Under the pieces are notes generated by a model. The model searched no databases, was not told where the DNA came from, and saw only the letters and a program-made list of their open reading frames with translations. The position numbers and the translations under genes were made by a program. DNA of 64,000 nt from Sisyra terminalis (taxonomy: Eukaryota > Arthropoda > Insecta > Neuroptera > Sisyridae). This document shows, piece after piece, positions 47,017 through 58,630 of this stretch (position 1 is its first letter; the number at the start of each line of letters is the position of its first letter). Location of the stretch: positions 44,144,001-44,208,000 of the forward strand of contig OY292278.1 of the NCBI GenBank assembly GCA_958496175.1. The letters run 5' to 3'.

Positions 47017-48832
47017 AAAGGCCCTAGGGGTATAAGTATAGTGAATTTGCCCTTGAAAGATATCGACACAATACTGAGAGGGTTTTTAGGTACTAATGAG
47101 ATAATAAGATCCTGAAAGTTTCAGATCTCTAACCCAATCGGTTTTTGAGAAAAAGCAAAATATGTAATATTCAGAAAAAATGGATTTTCTCAGGAACGCG
47201 TAAATCGATTCATCTGAATTTTGGATATGTTTTGGGGGCTGATGGTAGCTTCTAGGAAAAAAATTAAGAGCTCTATCGGTTAATAAGAACCTAGAACAAA
47301 ATGGCATTTTTGTTTTAATTTTGATTTTTAACTATGATAAAAATTTAGTACAATTACGAAACCATTTGTTTTGGATTCCTCATCCATTTTTCTATGGATT
47401 TATGATCTTTTTAGATTTTAGGAATTGGGACGCCATATTACAAAAAAATAAAAACCACTTGTTATGCAAATATTCACTTTATTTTTGAGTTTTAAGCTTA
47501 AATCTTGATTTTGTTGCTTATCTTTTTTTTATTTTAGATCAAAATAGTCATTTTAAACTCAGAATATAAATCTTTAAGTATCGATGAATATCAACTAAAA
47601 TATTATAAACAGCATATGCTTATAACATAAGACACAGATTATAGTTAAAGTATTATAAATAAATAACAAAAAATAACTAAAAAACATATTTTTACATACA
47701 GTTTATAATCACATTTTCTCAATCTTCATTACTATTATCGTCAATCACAGGTGAAACGTTATCGGTATCAAATAATTTGCTTAGTATCTCAGCAGGCCTC
47801 AGAATCTTTCTCAAATATCTTCCGTGTGACAAATAATAAACAATGGCAGCAACATGAGAGCAACATCCAATTGTTCTCAATATGCTTTTGGGACCAATAG
47901 CATTTTTTTTATACTCAATGAAATAAATCTATAAACTTTCCTATTGATGGGATTGAACTTGAGCTTTGAGTATGTTTGACTGATCTTTGACGTACTTAAT
48001 AGTAATATTATTTGTATCATCAATCATTTCTGCTAAATACGACACAGCTTGCTTCAATTGGTAGGAACCAGTGAAAAAGATTCACAGATCTTTTTCCGTC
48101 ATTTCTGGAAAATCTTCTAGAACTTCAGTTGAAATCGTTTCAAACATCAATTTTTTACGTTGCCAGCCATTTTTTTCTACTTCGTCCGCTAAGGTATTTT
48201 TTACATTAATTTGTGATTTCATTGTTTCAACAACTTCATCCAAATTTAATTATTAAGCGATTTAACTTTTGACTTAGGCAGAAAGAATAATTGTTTTTCT
48301 AAGTATAAAAATAATTATTTTAAATAAGATGGATAGAACATATATAAGTTACAAAATCGAGATTTAAGCTTAAAACTCAATAAAAACAAGTGGTTTTTAT
48401 TTTTTTGTAATATGGCGTCCCAATTCCTAAAATCTAAAAAGATAATAAATCCATAGAAAAATGGATGAGGAATTCAAAAAAAATGGTTTCGTAATTGGAC
48501 TAAATTTTTATCATAGTTAAAAATCAAAATTAAAACAAAAATTCCATTTTGTTCTAGGTTCTTATTAACCGATAGAGCTCTTAATTTTTTTCCTAGAAGC
48601 TACCATCAGCCCCCAAAACATATCCAAAATTCAGATGAATCGATTCACGCGTTCCTGAGAAAATTCATTTTTTTCTGAATATTACATATTTTGCTTTTTC
48701 TCAAAAACCGATTGGGTTAGAGATCTGAAACTTTCAGGATCTTATTATCTCATTACTACCTAAAAACCCTCTCAGTATTGTGCCGATATCTTTCAAGGGC
48801 AAATTCACTATATTTATACCCCTAGGGCCTTT
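47017..48832. mobile_element. Transposon with ~490-bp terminal inverted repeats (SWIM-finger type)
   Basis: The arms (47017-47514 and 48351-48832) are nearly perfect inverted copies. They start AAAGGCCCTAGGGGTATAA at the outer ends and meet AAATCTTGATTTTGT at the inner ends. The ~835-bp interior carries a broken minus-strand ORF with a cysteine-histidine motif. The flanks are not clearly duplicated, so the target-site length is not determined. Confidence 0.78.
47719..48246 (-). pseudogene. SWIM-finger-like transposon protein remnant
   Basis: A single frame of 176 codons with three internal stops. It reads NLDEVVETMKSQINV, LADEVEKNGWQRKKLMFETI, FFTGSYQLKQAVSYLAEMID, TIGCCSHVAAIVYYLSHGRY, ILRPAEILSKLF and a C-terminal DDNSNED. 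FTGSYQLKQA.SYL and GCC(S/A)H(V/I)A...YYLS(H/Y)(A/G)R followed by RPAE...(L/I)F belong to a repeated insect protein that I associate with SWIM zinc fingers (CxC..CxH). Here the first CxC half is deleted, between FIEYKK and TIGCCSH. The frame has no indel, so it died recently compared with the mariner copies. Confidence 0.7.
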
Positions 48833-49445
48833 GTGGACTTAATTGTATATGGAAATGATTTTTATATTATAATCAATCTTTTTTGAAACAATTCGTTTCC
48901 ATTTTACGTATGAAGAGTAGTAAGAGATGGCGTTAATTACTGCGACTAATCTCGAATTGAGAGTTATTAGATTGTGCAGATCGAACAGAACCATTTACGC
49001 CGAATACTTGTCATCGATACACAAATTGGAATAATGGAGGCAAACGAGTTTGAAATTAATATAAATGTTATCAATTAATCGAGAATTGCACAAATGCAAT
49101 TCGTCTGAAATTAAAAGCTTTCACAAAACCATTCACACATTCCGTATCGTTCGGTTTTGCGGTAATCCAATAAATTTTACTCTACATATTGTGGATTATT
49201 ACTTCCGGAATATTTACCCTTCCGTGTTAAACATCCATGCATCAATAAAATAAAATGTATTTTTGCCATTAAGCAAATGGTTTCCACAATTTATTAATTT
49301 GGGACGAATGTTGCCAATAAAAGCTGTATAGCTAAAATGGATTATAATAATAAGAGGAATTTATTTTAATTGGTCAATTTTTGAAGAAAATCCAGCACAG
49401 TTTATGATTGTTGGATTCTTAAAACTATCTTCCAATTTTCTTCAG
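48833..49445. other. Spacer
   Basis: AT-rich sequence with a 62-codon plus-strand frame (49065-49253) of no recognisable product. No repeats were seen. Confidence 0.4.
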
Positions 49446-50177
49446 TTAAGCGGTTATATACAGTTAGAGTTTTCAAAAAATCGTTTTTTTTTAATTTTCT
49501 TTTCTTAATGTACATATATTTAAGAATACATACAGAAAATTTCATATCGTTCCGGTGAATATTTTCTAAGTTACACGAAAATTTGAAAAGGCGTTTTTAT
49601 CCTATGTAAAGTGCTTTTCAAACTTTAAACGCGTTTTTTTCAAAATGGAGTTTTCAAAGTCGGTGACCAATATTACTCCAAAACGGTTAAACCGATTAGT
49701 CTCAGATTTTAACACGAGCTTCTGAAATATACTTTTTAGTAATTAATCGAAGATTTTTTCTCACCGATAAATATTTTTTTTTTTACAAACAATTTAACAT
49801 CGAAATTTTGGTTAAAAATCGATTTTTTTTTTTGAAAAACCGCCATTTGGTCAAAAAAAATTATTTTGCTTATTCCTTCGATTAATTATTAGATTTAACA
49901 TTACTTTAACGAAATGTGTTTGGTTTTTTAAATTCAGAGGATCCAGTTCAGAGATGTAGTGGTCACCGCAAAACGTCTTTTTTGAGAGGAGCTCCCGGAA
50001 ATCAGCTGTAGCTGCTTTCCAAATTAATATTTTTACTAATACTAAGTCTTAAAATACAGTTAAAAGATACCATAATACGTGTACAAATTTTTAGATCAAT
50101 TAATTTAAAAGTTTTCTCTGAAAAAATTCTGGAAAATTCGCTATTTTTCGGCCTTCTAACTGTATATAATCCCTTAA
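49446..50177. mobile_element. TTAA-flanked element 2
   Basis: TTAA occurs at 49446-49449 and 50174-50177. The terminal inverted repeats are GCGGTTATATACAGTTAGA and, inverted, GGGATTATATACAGTTAGA (17 of 19 identical). The interior is about 690 bp with no gene, with CCAAAACGGTTAAACCGATT in the middle-left. Length and target match TTAA element 1, but the termini differ. Confidence 0.76.
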
Positions 50178-50893
50178 ATCTTAAAATAACAACGTAAATA
50201 TCTATGGATTATTTTAACAATCAATCAACCAATAAATGCAACAGTGTTTTAGATTTAATTGATAAAATATACTTTGGTTTTAATTGTAAAATACAGCAAA
50301 ATATTGGTTTAGACCATTGTTTTCTAACCTGTGGTCCGCGGACCCCTAGGGGTCCGCGGTTCCATTTGGAAAAGTTTGTTTTTTGTTTTTTAATTTAATG
50401 AAGGAATACTAAAGTATAATATTGTTCGAAAATTGCACCTTTTTTTCATTCAGGGCTCCTTGGCATTATGCTTGATTTCCTTGGGAGTCCGCGGCTGAAA
50501 AAGGTTAGGAACCACTGATTTAGACTTTAAAAACACAAGTCAATATATTTCACAATGGTAGTGCTCAATTTTGTTGATAAAATAAATTGCTTTGCATATT
50601 ATAATTGAGTGCAAATAATTTTTATTTCAATTTGCAAACAATTGTTTTCCACTGATAGTTACAAAGCAATGCTAATTTATGATATTAATTGTTAATTTTT
50701 ACCATTTGATTTAATTGTTTTATTCGAATTTTCCATTGATTTGTTTTGTGACTCATTCCCTTATACAACAAATAATTGTTGTGGTCAAAATTGTTGATTA
50801 ATGATTGAAAAGAGAATTGAATCTATGACACATTTTACAATTGCAGTATTAAACGAGAATAACCAATTATTGATTTTTGTAGTTCATTTATAA
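50178..50893. other. Spacer holding the small hAT MITE
   Basis: Apart from the element at 50315-50517, only AT-rich sequence is seen. Confidence 0.4.
50315..50517. mobile_element. hAT MITE with target duplication
   Basis: The left end is CATTGTTTTCTAACCTG and the right end is AGGTTAGGAACCACTG. It is flanked by GTTTAGAC (50307-50314) and ATTTAGAC (50518-50525), an 8-bp duplication with one mismatch. Next to the left end is the perfect 24-bp palindrome CCGCGGACCCCT/AGGGGTCCGCGG. A partial GTCCGCGG copy lies near the right end. At 203 bp it is non-autonomous. Confidence 0.88.
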
Positions 50894-53245
50894 TCTATAT
50901 ATATATATATATATAAAATCGTTCGACCTAATGTAATGAATGAGAATTGAACTACAGTAACAAATACGGGCAAGTAAAGTCGGGAAATTTGGAAGATACA
51001 TCCTTGATATAAATAAGCATCCGATAAGGATGGATTTTTGAAAATTCCACCCTTAACAGGGTGAAATGGGGTGGCAAAAGTTATATATGGTAACACTTAC
51101 AAACTGTCAACAAACGAAATTTCAACAATAATCAAAATGACGTTAAATACGAAACATTTTCGTTGAACAAAGTTGATGATGATTTTTTAAATGATTTTTA
51201 AATATTTTCCCGATTTGAATTTCCTATTTCTAGGAGTTTTTTTTTATTTAAATAGAATTAAAATGTCAAAGTATGTAATAGAATAGTATGTAGGGTATTA
51301 ATGTACATAAATCTAATCCCTGTTGGTACATATGAAAGAATTTTCGGATTTAAAATGTCGTTATTCTAAATTTAGCTACTTTTGAAAAAAAATTGTGTCA
51401 AATTGTAAATCTTCTTTTAACTAAAAAACAGATAAACCGATTTTTATAAAATTTAGTATTATATTAAGCTACAATATTTCCATTCACTATAGGCTTTAAT
51501 ATCATTACATAAAAATAATAAGAAAAGGCTTTTACTTCGTAAAGCTGAAGGATGAAAAAAATAATAACTACAAAGATTGAAAAGATTTTTAAAAAGTTTC
51601 CTTACACTTTTTAATTTTAAGTAACAATTAAAAGTTTAACCATAATAAGCTTATAACAATTAGCATCGGTAATTGTTTTAAAGTATAACAATTGTCCTTT
51701 TAAAAATGTTTATTTTTATACACATTCATTATTAATTTTTCAATTTTTAATGTTGCCGTAGTAACACACCATCTTTGCTCCATACATAAAGAACTTGGGT
51801 TCAATTTCCACATATTTTTGTCTTATTTTTCTTCAAAATTGTATCTAATAAATCCCAAAAGGATACACAAGAAGAAAATGAAAGTAAATACGGCTTAGAG
51901 TAAAAATATTTTTAAAATAGGTTTACTTCGGTTTGCTATCCACTAATACAAACGAAATCGCAGGCACATGTCTCTATATAGCTTATATATGCGCCGTTTA
52001 TTTTGAAAGTGAGTTAAGTCCATTTCAAGAACAATCCTTATAGTATTATAATTTTAACCATAGGAACATAAGATACTAAGGAGGAGGGAATAATTGGCGT
52101 TATTGTTAACAACTAAAATGAAATCAATAATTTCTGAAAACTTAGCAGTTAAATCATTAACATTCATTATTCTAGTTACAAGAAGAAGAATCACTATAAA
52201 GACCGTCCTTGAAATGGACTTCCACCACTTTCAAAATAAACGACTCATATATGAAGTAAAAATTAAGGTTTACTTTGAGAAGTATATCCGGGAAACAAAC
52301 CAAAGTTCGTAAGTGTTGATTTTCATTAGTTATTTATAAACGTACAAATTCAAACTATGAACCTAATTGTTGCTAACAACTCTGAAATTTTCGCGAACTA
52401 AAAAAAATAGTTTCCGACAATTTTGTACCCAAAAATTAGTGGTCCCTACCAAAAGATAACGAACGTTATTTTCAAGATCGGATGGTATTTTGAAGTTGGT
52501 AAGTCTTGCAAGTTATAACGATATATGAAACTTAAAATATGTTTGATAACATTTCGCATCGTTTTGTAGGGGGTTGCATATATAATACGATTAATGTTAT
52601 GATTATTCGTATATGAGGGTGTGATCTTGATTATCGGGAATAAGGTTTCGTAAATTTGTTAAAACTTCATCCAAATTCGAAGTTGTGCCCAGTAGGGTAG
52701 TGGTTCAGGGAGAAACATTCATTCGAGAATTGGAGCATTATCTGGAAATCCTACTAACTAACAAAACCTAGGACTCAATGCATCTGGAATTTTGGCAAAA
52801 TTTCAATAATTATTTCAAGATAATATATTCTTTTAAAATAAGAGAAATTTAAAAATAATTTTCTATTGGTTTACCTTAAAACATACTTCAACTTACGGCC
52901 GACTTATCGATCTTATGGTGACTTTATTTATTCCTGCATAGCTGATTGATTTGCGAATGATTAAATATATAGTAAGTATGCATTAAACGCATAAAGTGTA
53001 ATAAATATCAATTCAAATAATCGTGTTGAGATGCATCGGATATTTTCAAAAAATAAATCAAATATTGACAGAGACTTTTTAAAAAAAAATCAATATTTGA
53101 TAAAGTGTTAAGAGCGTTAAAATATTGGAACACGTTTTTCGTAAGAATATAAAGTTTTCGATATATAAATCTCATATATGAAAATTTCAAAAGAAAATAA
53201 ACCCATCATAGACGTCATGCAAGCGAAGTTGCGGGCACCAGCTAG
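50894..53245 (+). mobile_element. Non-autonomous Helitron
   Basis: The 5' end is A|TCTATATATATAT... (T at 50894). The 3' end is a small hairpin GCAAGCGAAGTTGC, then GGGCACCAGCTAG|T (CTAG 53242-53245). The flanking A and T match insertion between A and T. The 5' region has ACCCTTAACAGGGTGAAATG followed by GGGTGGCAAAAG, a theme typical of insect Helitrons. No Rep or helicase domain is visible; a 72-codon frame at 52094-52312 has no recognisable product. Confidence 0.8.
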
Positions 53246-54039
53246 TAAGGGATAAAATGAAAATTGAAATAGTTTTTATTTTTGTTATGGCTTTTGTCAG
53301 TATGCATTCCACATTTCCACATGTTAAGTGCAACAAAACCAGTTTACTCGTTAGCTAGCATGGAATGCAAAATATTGTACTTTCAACTGTTGATATGAAA
53401 TAACATAGTAAAACCTTGAAGAACGAAATTCGTACGAGAGAATATCAACTTTAAATATGTCGTTCTAGAATTTAGAACCAGTTTAAGGTATTTATTATTT
53501 GTTGTCAATTATAAATACATTAACACCTGTTTCTGAATACATTAGTAACACTTTTGAACCTGCGTTTTTCTAAAATTTTTTTGGCCTTCAAGTTTTTACT
53601 ATGTTATTTATATCACCAATTGGGAGCAGAATTGTTTGCAAATAGGCGATTTTTAAATTTTGTTCACTTTTCATTAATTAAACTTTTTAAATTTTTTTTT
53701 TTTATGAACCAATGACCTGAACCTCCAGTGACCTGGAGCAATTATATAATCTGCTGAAAAGCATTAAGGGAGCAATTTTTGTCATATATTTCATTTTCAA
53801 TAAAAATATAAAATCTTCCATACTAACTTTTCTTCAGTATTAAGAACAATTTGAAAACCAATTATTGTTATTGAAAATAAATAAAATATTCGAATTTCCT
53901 TCCACGCTTTCTATCTATTTCCAACAATTTTGTATGTACAACGTCCAAATGTGCGAAATCGAATTGCTGTTTAGTCATGATAATCAAAATAAAGAAGGTC
54001 ATAATTTTTTTCGTTTTACATTGTATTTTCCAATATAAA
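53246..54039. other. Spacer between two Helitron-like copies
   Basis: AT-rich sequence. No gene or repeat recognised. Confidence 0.4.
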
Positions 54040-54900
54040 TGCATATTTGTGTCGACGAAATTTGAAAAATGTTTTTCTTATGCGATGCAGATATATAATA
54101 AGAAAGGGTTTTTAATAATTCCTCCCCTAAAAGAGTGGAAAATGGTGGCAAAGTTTGTACGGCATAACGTCTAATAAACAATCGAAATTTCAAATTTCAT
54201 TATCAAAGTATTTTCGTTATAGACAAAACGTTTTATCGCTTAAAATGAAACAATGTTGGTTTATTATTAGAAACGAAAACTTAGGATCTACTCAAAAATT
54301 TAAACTCTGATAGATATATCTGAAAATGGTTAAGTTAAGTTTATAAGTGAGCATTAAGTTTTTTGACTTTCACGTATTGTAAACCTGTAAATCCGAAATA
54401 CGGATTCACAAATAAATATATTATTAAGCGAATATTGAGTAGTGATAAATTCAGCGAACTAAAAGAAAATGGTTTAATTATATAGTTGAAACTCAGATAT
54501 TTTAATAATAAGTGCATAGATACACAATGGTTATACTTGATTATGGAGAAATTGGGTTTCGTGCAATTGAACAAATTTTAATTTCGCGGTAGTTTTGTAC
54601 ATTGGAGTAGTGAAATAATTTTGAGAAAAAGATTCATTCGGGAGTCGAGACAATGAAATGGGATTTCTACTAATATTCTCAATCTAGACCCTTCTGTTAT
54701 TTTGACGCGAGTGTTTTAATAACATTTTAATGTTTTAAGTCATAATTAAGACCGACTTTATTGAACTTGACGATATTTTTTATTTATGTATAGATACTGA
54801 TTGATTTATGGATTATTTGGTTCACGGTAAGTATACATGTCATACATATACGCAATAGAACATACTCTTTAGATATTTATAAATATTTTTTGAAAATTAA
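54040..54900 (+). mobile_element. Second, decayed Helitron-like copy
   Basis: TCGACGAAATTTG, CCTCCCCTAAAAGAGTGGAA, ATGGTGGCAAAG and the CGAAATTTCAA block follow the same order as the 5' part of the Helitron at 50.9 kb. AAAGATTCATTCGGGAGTCG and the CCGACTTTATTGAACTTGAC region match its 3' half. The middle is shorter, and neither terminus is preserved, so both ends are approximate. Confidence 0.6.
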
Positions 54901-57082
54901 ATGATTATTACATACATTTATTTTATTCTAAGCAACAGTTTGTTAAATGAATCATTTTAAAGTCGACAAAATAGTGTTTTTAAGAAAGATTATGTTTTTT
55001 TTAGAAGAAATAAGGAAAAGATCAATATCCATTTACCACTACAAATAGCAAATCTATAAAGAAAATATAAGTTATTAAAAATTAAATGGCAAAAAATTGG
55101 ATTTGGTAGATCAAGAAATTTGAACGATTTAAATATGAAATAGCAGGGAAGATACGAATTCTTCTCATTCCCACTTCAGTTGGCACTCATGAAAATAGTT
55201 GGTGCAAGTGATCCAACCAACAAGCAACAATTTACAGGCCGAGGAGCCAAGTTTGTTGATAACATAAATTCAATTTAAGTGTTATGAAACTTAAAACCAA
55301 TGTCTTATAATTAATATAAAACTAACTTAATAACATAAAATTACAGAAAGTTTCTTCAACTAACATTATAATTGTATTGGAACTGATAATAAACTCGCAA
55401 CTTCTCCTCGCACCCATTGAGAATGAGAACGGAGGGATATAAACTAAATTTATGTATTGCAATATGAAATAAAGTTTACAATCTATTTTGTTTTCAGCTG
55501 AGATCGTGTAATAAGATAAAAGTTTTAGCTTCAGATTTCTGTTCGGTGTATGTATATATATATATATATATTGTTTGTACTGTGTAGATAGTAACTAGAA
55601 ACGTGTACACTGTCATTTGAAAAGCCTATTTTCCTGTTTTCTATTTACAGGCGCTTTATTCCAACAGTTGTACATATAGAGCTCGTTTTCACTGATGTGA
55701 GCTTTCTTCTCTTCTGTATAGAAAAGCGAAACAATACAAAATGCTTGACGAGTACTAGCGAATGTAATACGGGGGTGGCTTGTTATACGGGCTCGGTTTT
55801 GTTGGTCGCCACCCCTGTGCATTCCCAGCACCCACTGCAAACCCATGGCCCACTGTACAATGTACGCGAGGCCAGAATGTGTGGAATAAGCGACGCGGAC
55901 GACCATAAAAACATGCACTTCTATTTATAAATTGTGTGTGGGATTTTAGGGGATGGGGCGACGGTAACATCCCACCACTACACAACGACGCTAAGATAAT
56001 TATAACGATGATGATTATGACGTCAGAGTTTTTCACAAAACAGCACAAAAGACTGGATATGCAACCGACTATATGAACCGAAGTGCCCAACAAAAATTTA
56101 ATGAACATTTTTTGGACATAGTATATCTTTATCGTATTGACCAGCTGCTATATGAATTGATATGAACTTGAGGAAATTTTTAAAAACTAATGTTTGCATT
56201 AGGTTTATTGCACTATTGTTATGAATTAGAAATAGGCCTATTTTTAACGGAAATTTTAATGAAAATTGCAACAGCAATAAGGTCAAATTATACACCAGAA
56301 AAACACTTATAAAGGGTCTAGCAGGATCCACATGGCGAGTTGGCCCCCAAATAGGAATCTATGTTGAAACTTATGTTAAAATATCGGCTTGATATACAAA
56401 CACATTTTATATACTTTTCGCGACCAAATTCCTCTTTGACCTGGATATATGGGCAAAAATGTCCCCCCGCATGACTATTTTTCAAAGTTATATATCTCAA
56501 AAACTAATTAAGCTAGAGAAGTGAAACCAACGTGAGGCTTAAGATTATTTTATAGAGTATATCATATTTTTTTGAAATTTTTAGAAAAAAAAAATATACA
56601 AAAAAAATCCAAAAAACAAATGAAATAATTTTTTTTGTGGGTTCTCTGAAAATGACAATCACGAAAAAAATATATTTCATGCTTCTACATGAGCACTATA
56701 ACTCATAAAAATTGCGTGAAAAAATATTTGGTGCAACACTTTGAAAAAAAATGAAGTGTGATTTACGCCTAATAGTCTACCTCGGTTTTATTTCTTTCGA
56801 AGTGTTTCACTTTTTTTACAAAACTTCAACAAAAAATAGGCCACATATAAGAGCAAACCATATATTATTTTCATAATTGTAAGTCTAACGAAACATAAAA
56901 AAAATTTTTTTATTAGTTTTTTTCGTTTTTCTATATTTACTCTGACGATAATTACTTTCAAGAGTCTAAATAATTATCCCAAAAGAGAAGAAAAACCATC
57001 TAATGTTCAATTTTTTTTAAATAAAAATAAACAAAATTATCTTCACTGCTATAATTTATTACAGCTGGAATATTATGAACCT
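54901..57082. other. Spacer with a GC-richer patch
   Basis: From about 55760 to 56030 the composition is richer in GC and carries a full CRE palindrome. Downstream (56330-57050) are T/A-rich blocks resembling transposon arms. Overlapping open frames on both strands in the GC-rich patch (55613-56108) conflict with each other and none is recognisable. Confidence 0.35.
56018..56025. promoter_or_regulatory. CRE-type palindrome TGACGTCA
   Basis: An exact TGACGTCA lies at the right edge of a GC-richer patch. It is the consensus for CREB/ATF bZIP dimers. Function is only suggested by the composition of its surroundings and by a second exact copy in the other GC-rich patch at 59.9 kb. Confidence 0.3.
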
Positions 57083-57187
57083 AAAATAATTTAGTTAGTA
57101 TCTCGTAGGACGCAGAAATCTGGATAATTATTGTTCATAAGAAAAATAACAAATAAAATCTGTTGCATGAGAACAATATCCCACTGT
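57083..57187 (-). pseudogene. Second remnant of the SWIM-finger-like protein
   Basis: It reads TVGYCSHATDFICYFSYEQ, a stop, then LSRFLRPTRY, a stop and LNYF. This aligns residue for residue with TIGCCSHVAAIVYYLSHGRY..ILRPAEILSKLF at 47.8 kb. It shows that the family has at least two insertions here. No terminal repeats could be paired around it. Confidence 0.65.
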
Positions 57188-57339
57188 AAAGTTTCTATTG
57201 GAGAATCACAGGAATAACGAAAAATACTGTTGCAATCTTTACCATTCGAAATATAATCTAATATATATCTAAATCAGATGTCGTCAAAATGTACCCAGAA
57301 TTAATTGTAGATGCATAGTATTCCATAAGAAGTAATACA

Positions 57340-57782
57340 GAGGTACCCCAAACGAATCATGTCAAGTATTTGGGAATATACCTGAATAGACGGTTAATTT
57401 GGGCGAAACACAAAAAAGAAAAAATAAAGCAGTTTAACGCGAAATACGGAAAGTTCTATTGGTTGATTGGTCACAAGTTTTAGTTGACCATAGAAAACAA
57501 ATTGGTTGTGTACAAATCTATAATAAAACCAATTTGGACCTATGGAGTGGAATTTTGGGGCACAGCATCCAACTCAAACGTGGAAATTATTCAAAGATTC
57601 CAATCCAAAGTTCTGCGGACAATAATTGGTGCACCATGGTACATAAATAATGCAAGAATCCACGACGACCTTCAGGTGGAACATGTGAAGGATGTGATCA
57701 TTTGGAGAGCGCAGGCCTATCACACTAGACTTAATGGTCCTCCAAACCACCTTGCCTATCTGCTTGATAACAGTGCGGAATC
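57340..57782 (+). pseudogene. Jockey-type reverse transcriptase, C-terminal fragment
   Basis: It reads NHVKYLGIYLNRRLIWAKH, a frameshift near FYWLIG, then LTIENKLVVYKSIIKPIWTY, GVEFWGTASNSN, EIIQRFQSKVLRTIIGAPWY and INNARIHDDLQVEHV. The motifs YLG..L, KP.WTYG...WG.AS, QRFQSK.LR.I..APWY and I..DL are those of jockey-like non-LTR elements. It is less decayed than the fragment at 18.7 kb and belongs to a different lineage. It is cut off by a family B MITE at 57782. Confidence 0.9.
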
Positions 57783-58630
57783 ATCTATCATCTTTAATTT
57801 CGATTTTTTATTTGTGCTTTTATTTTTGTGTCAATGCTGTCAAACTATCAAGGTAAAAAAAATCATATGCACATATATTTATAGAAAATTAAATTTCCTC
57901 CAAATAATATCTCTTTTGAAAATTTTCGCCAGACACGCCGTTTCCGAATAGTCAAGCCTTAAACATTGATACAATTTTAAGATTTATCTTCTTTATTCTG
58001 GAATTTTGTAACTAACGAACCAATAAATATATAGAAATTCATAATGTAGATTATTGAAGGGAATTCATGTTCTATAAAAAAGGTCTCTTATCGTTTTTAC
58101 ATAAAATCACTCTTTCAAAGTTCAAAAACGAAAAAAACAATAATTTAATTTTTCCTTCAACTTTAATTGCTTTAATTTTAAACAACTTTTGAAAAAGTGA
58201 TTTTATGAAAAAACGTTAAGAAACCTTTTTTGTAAGACATAAAATTCCCTTTAAGAATCTATATTGTTCATTTCTATTTATTTATTTGTTCGTTGGTTAC
58301 AAAATTACAAAATAAAGAAGATAAATCTAAATATTATATCAATTTTTAAAGCTTGATTATTCGGAAACGGCGTGTCTGGCAATAATTTTCAAAGAGACGT
58401 TTTTTGTAGCGAATTTAATTTTCTATAAGTATATGTGCAGATGAATTTTTTTACTTTGATAGTTTGATAGCATTGACTCAAAAATGAAAGCACTAATAAA
58501 AAATCGAAATTAAAGATGATAGACCTCTTAATATTAATATTAAAGGCTCAAACCTACCCGATATTTTTTTTTGTCACCTTGAACAAAACTTTTGATATAC
58601 TTTTCAAAAAAAATAGTCGATTTTTTTGGA
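57782..58630. mobile_element. Fold-back MITE family B, copy 6 (fused to a LINE fragment)
   Basis: It lacks the left terminus: it joins the jockey-type fragment at about 57782 within ATCATCTTTAATTTCGATTT, a subterminal B motif. The loop and right arm are complete up to ATAGTCGATTTTTTTGGA, after which the TIR is replaced by TTACTCT. Confidence 0.8.

Noticed and set aside
55613..56108. Overlapping frames of 77-117 codons on both strands
   Set aside because: They conflict with each other, resemble no known protein, and reflect the lower stop frequency of a GC-richer patch.
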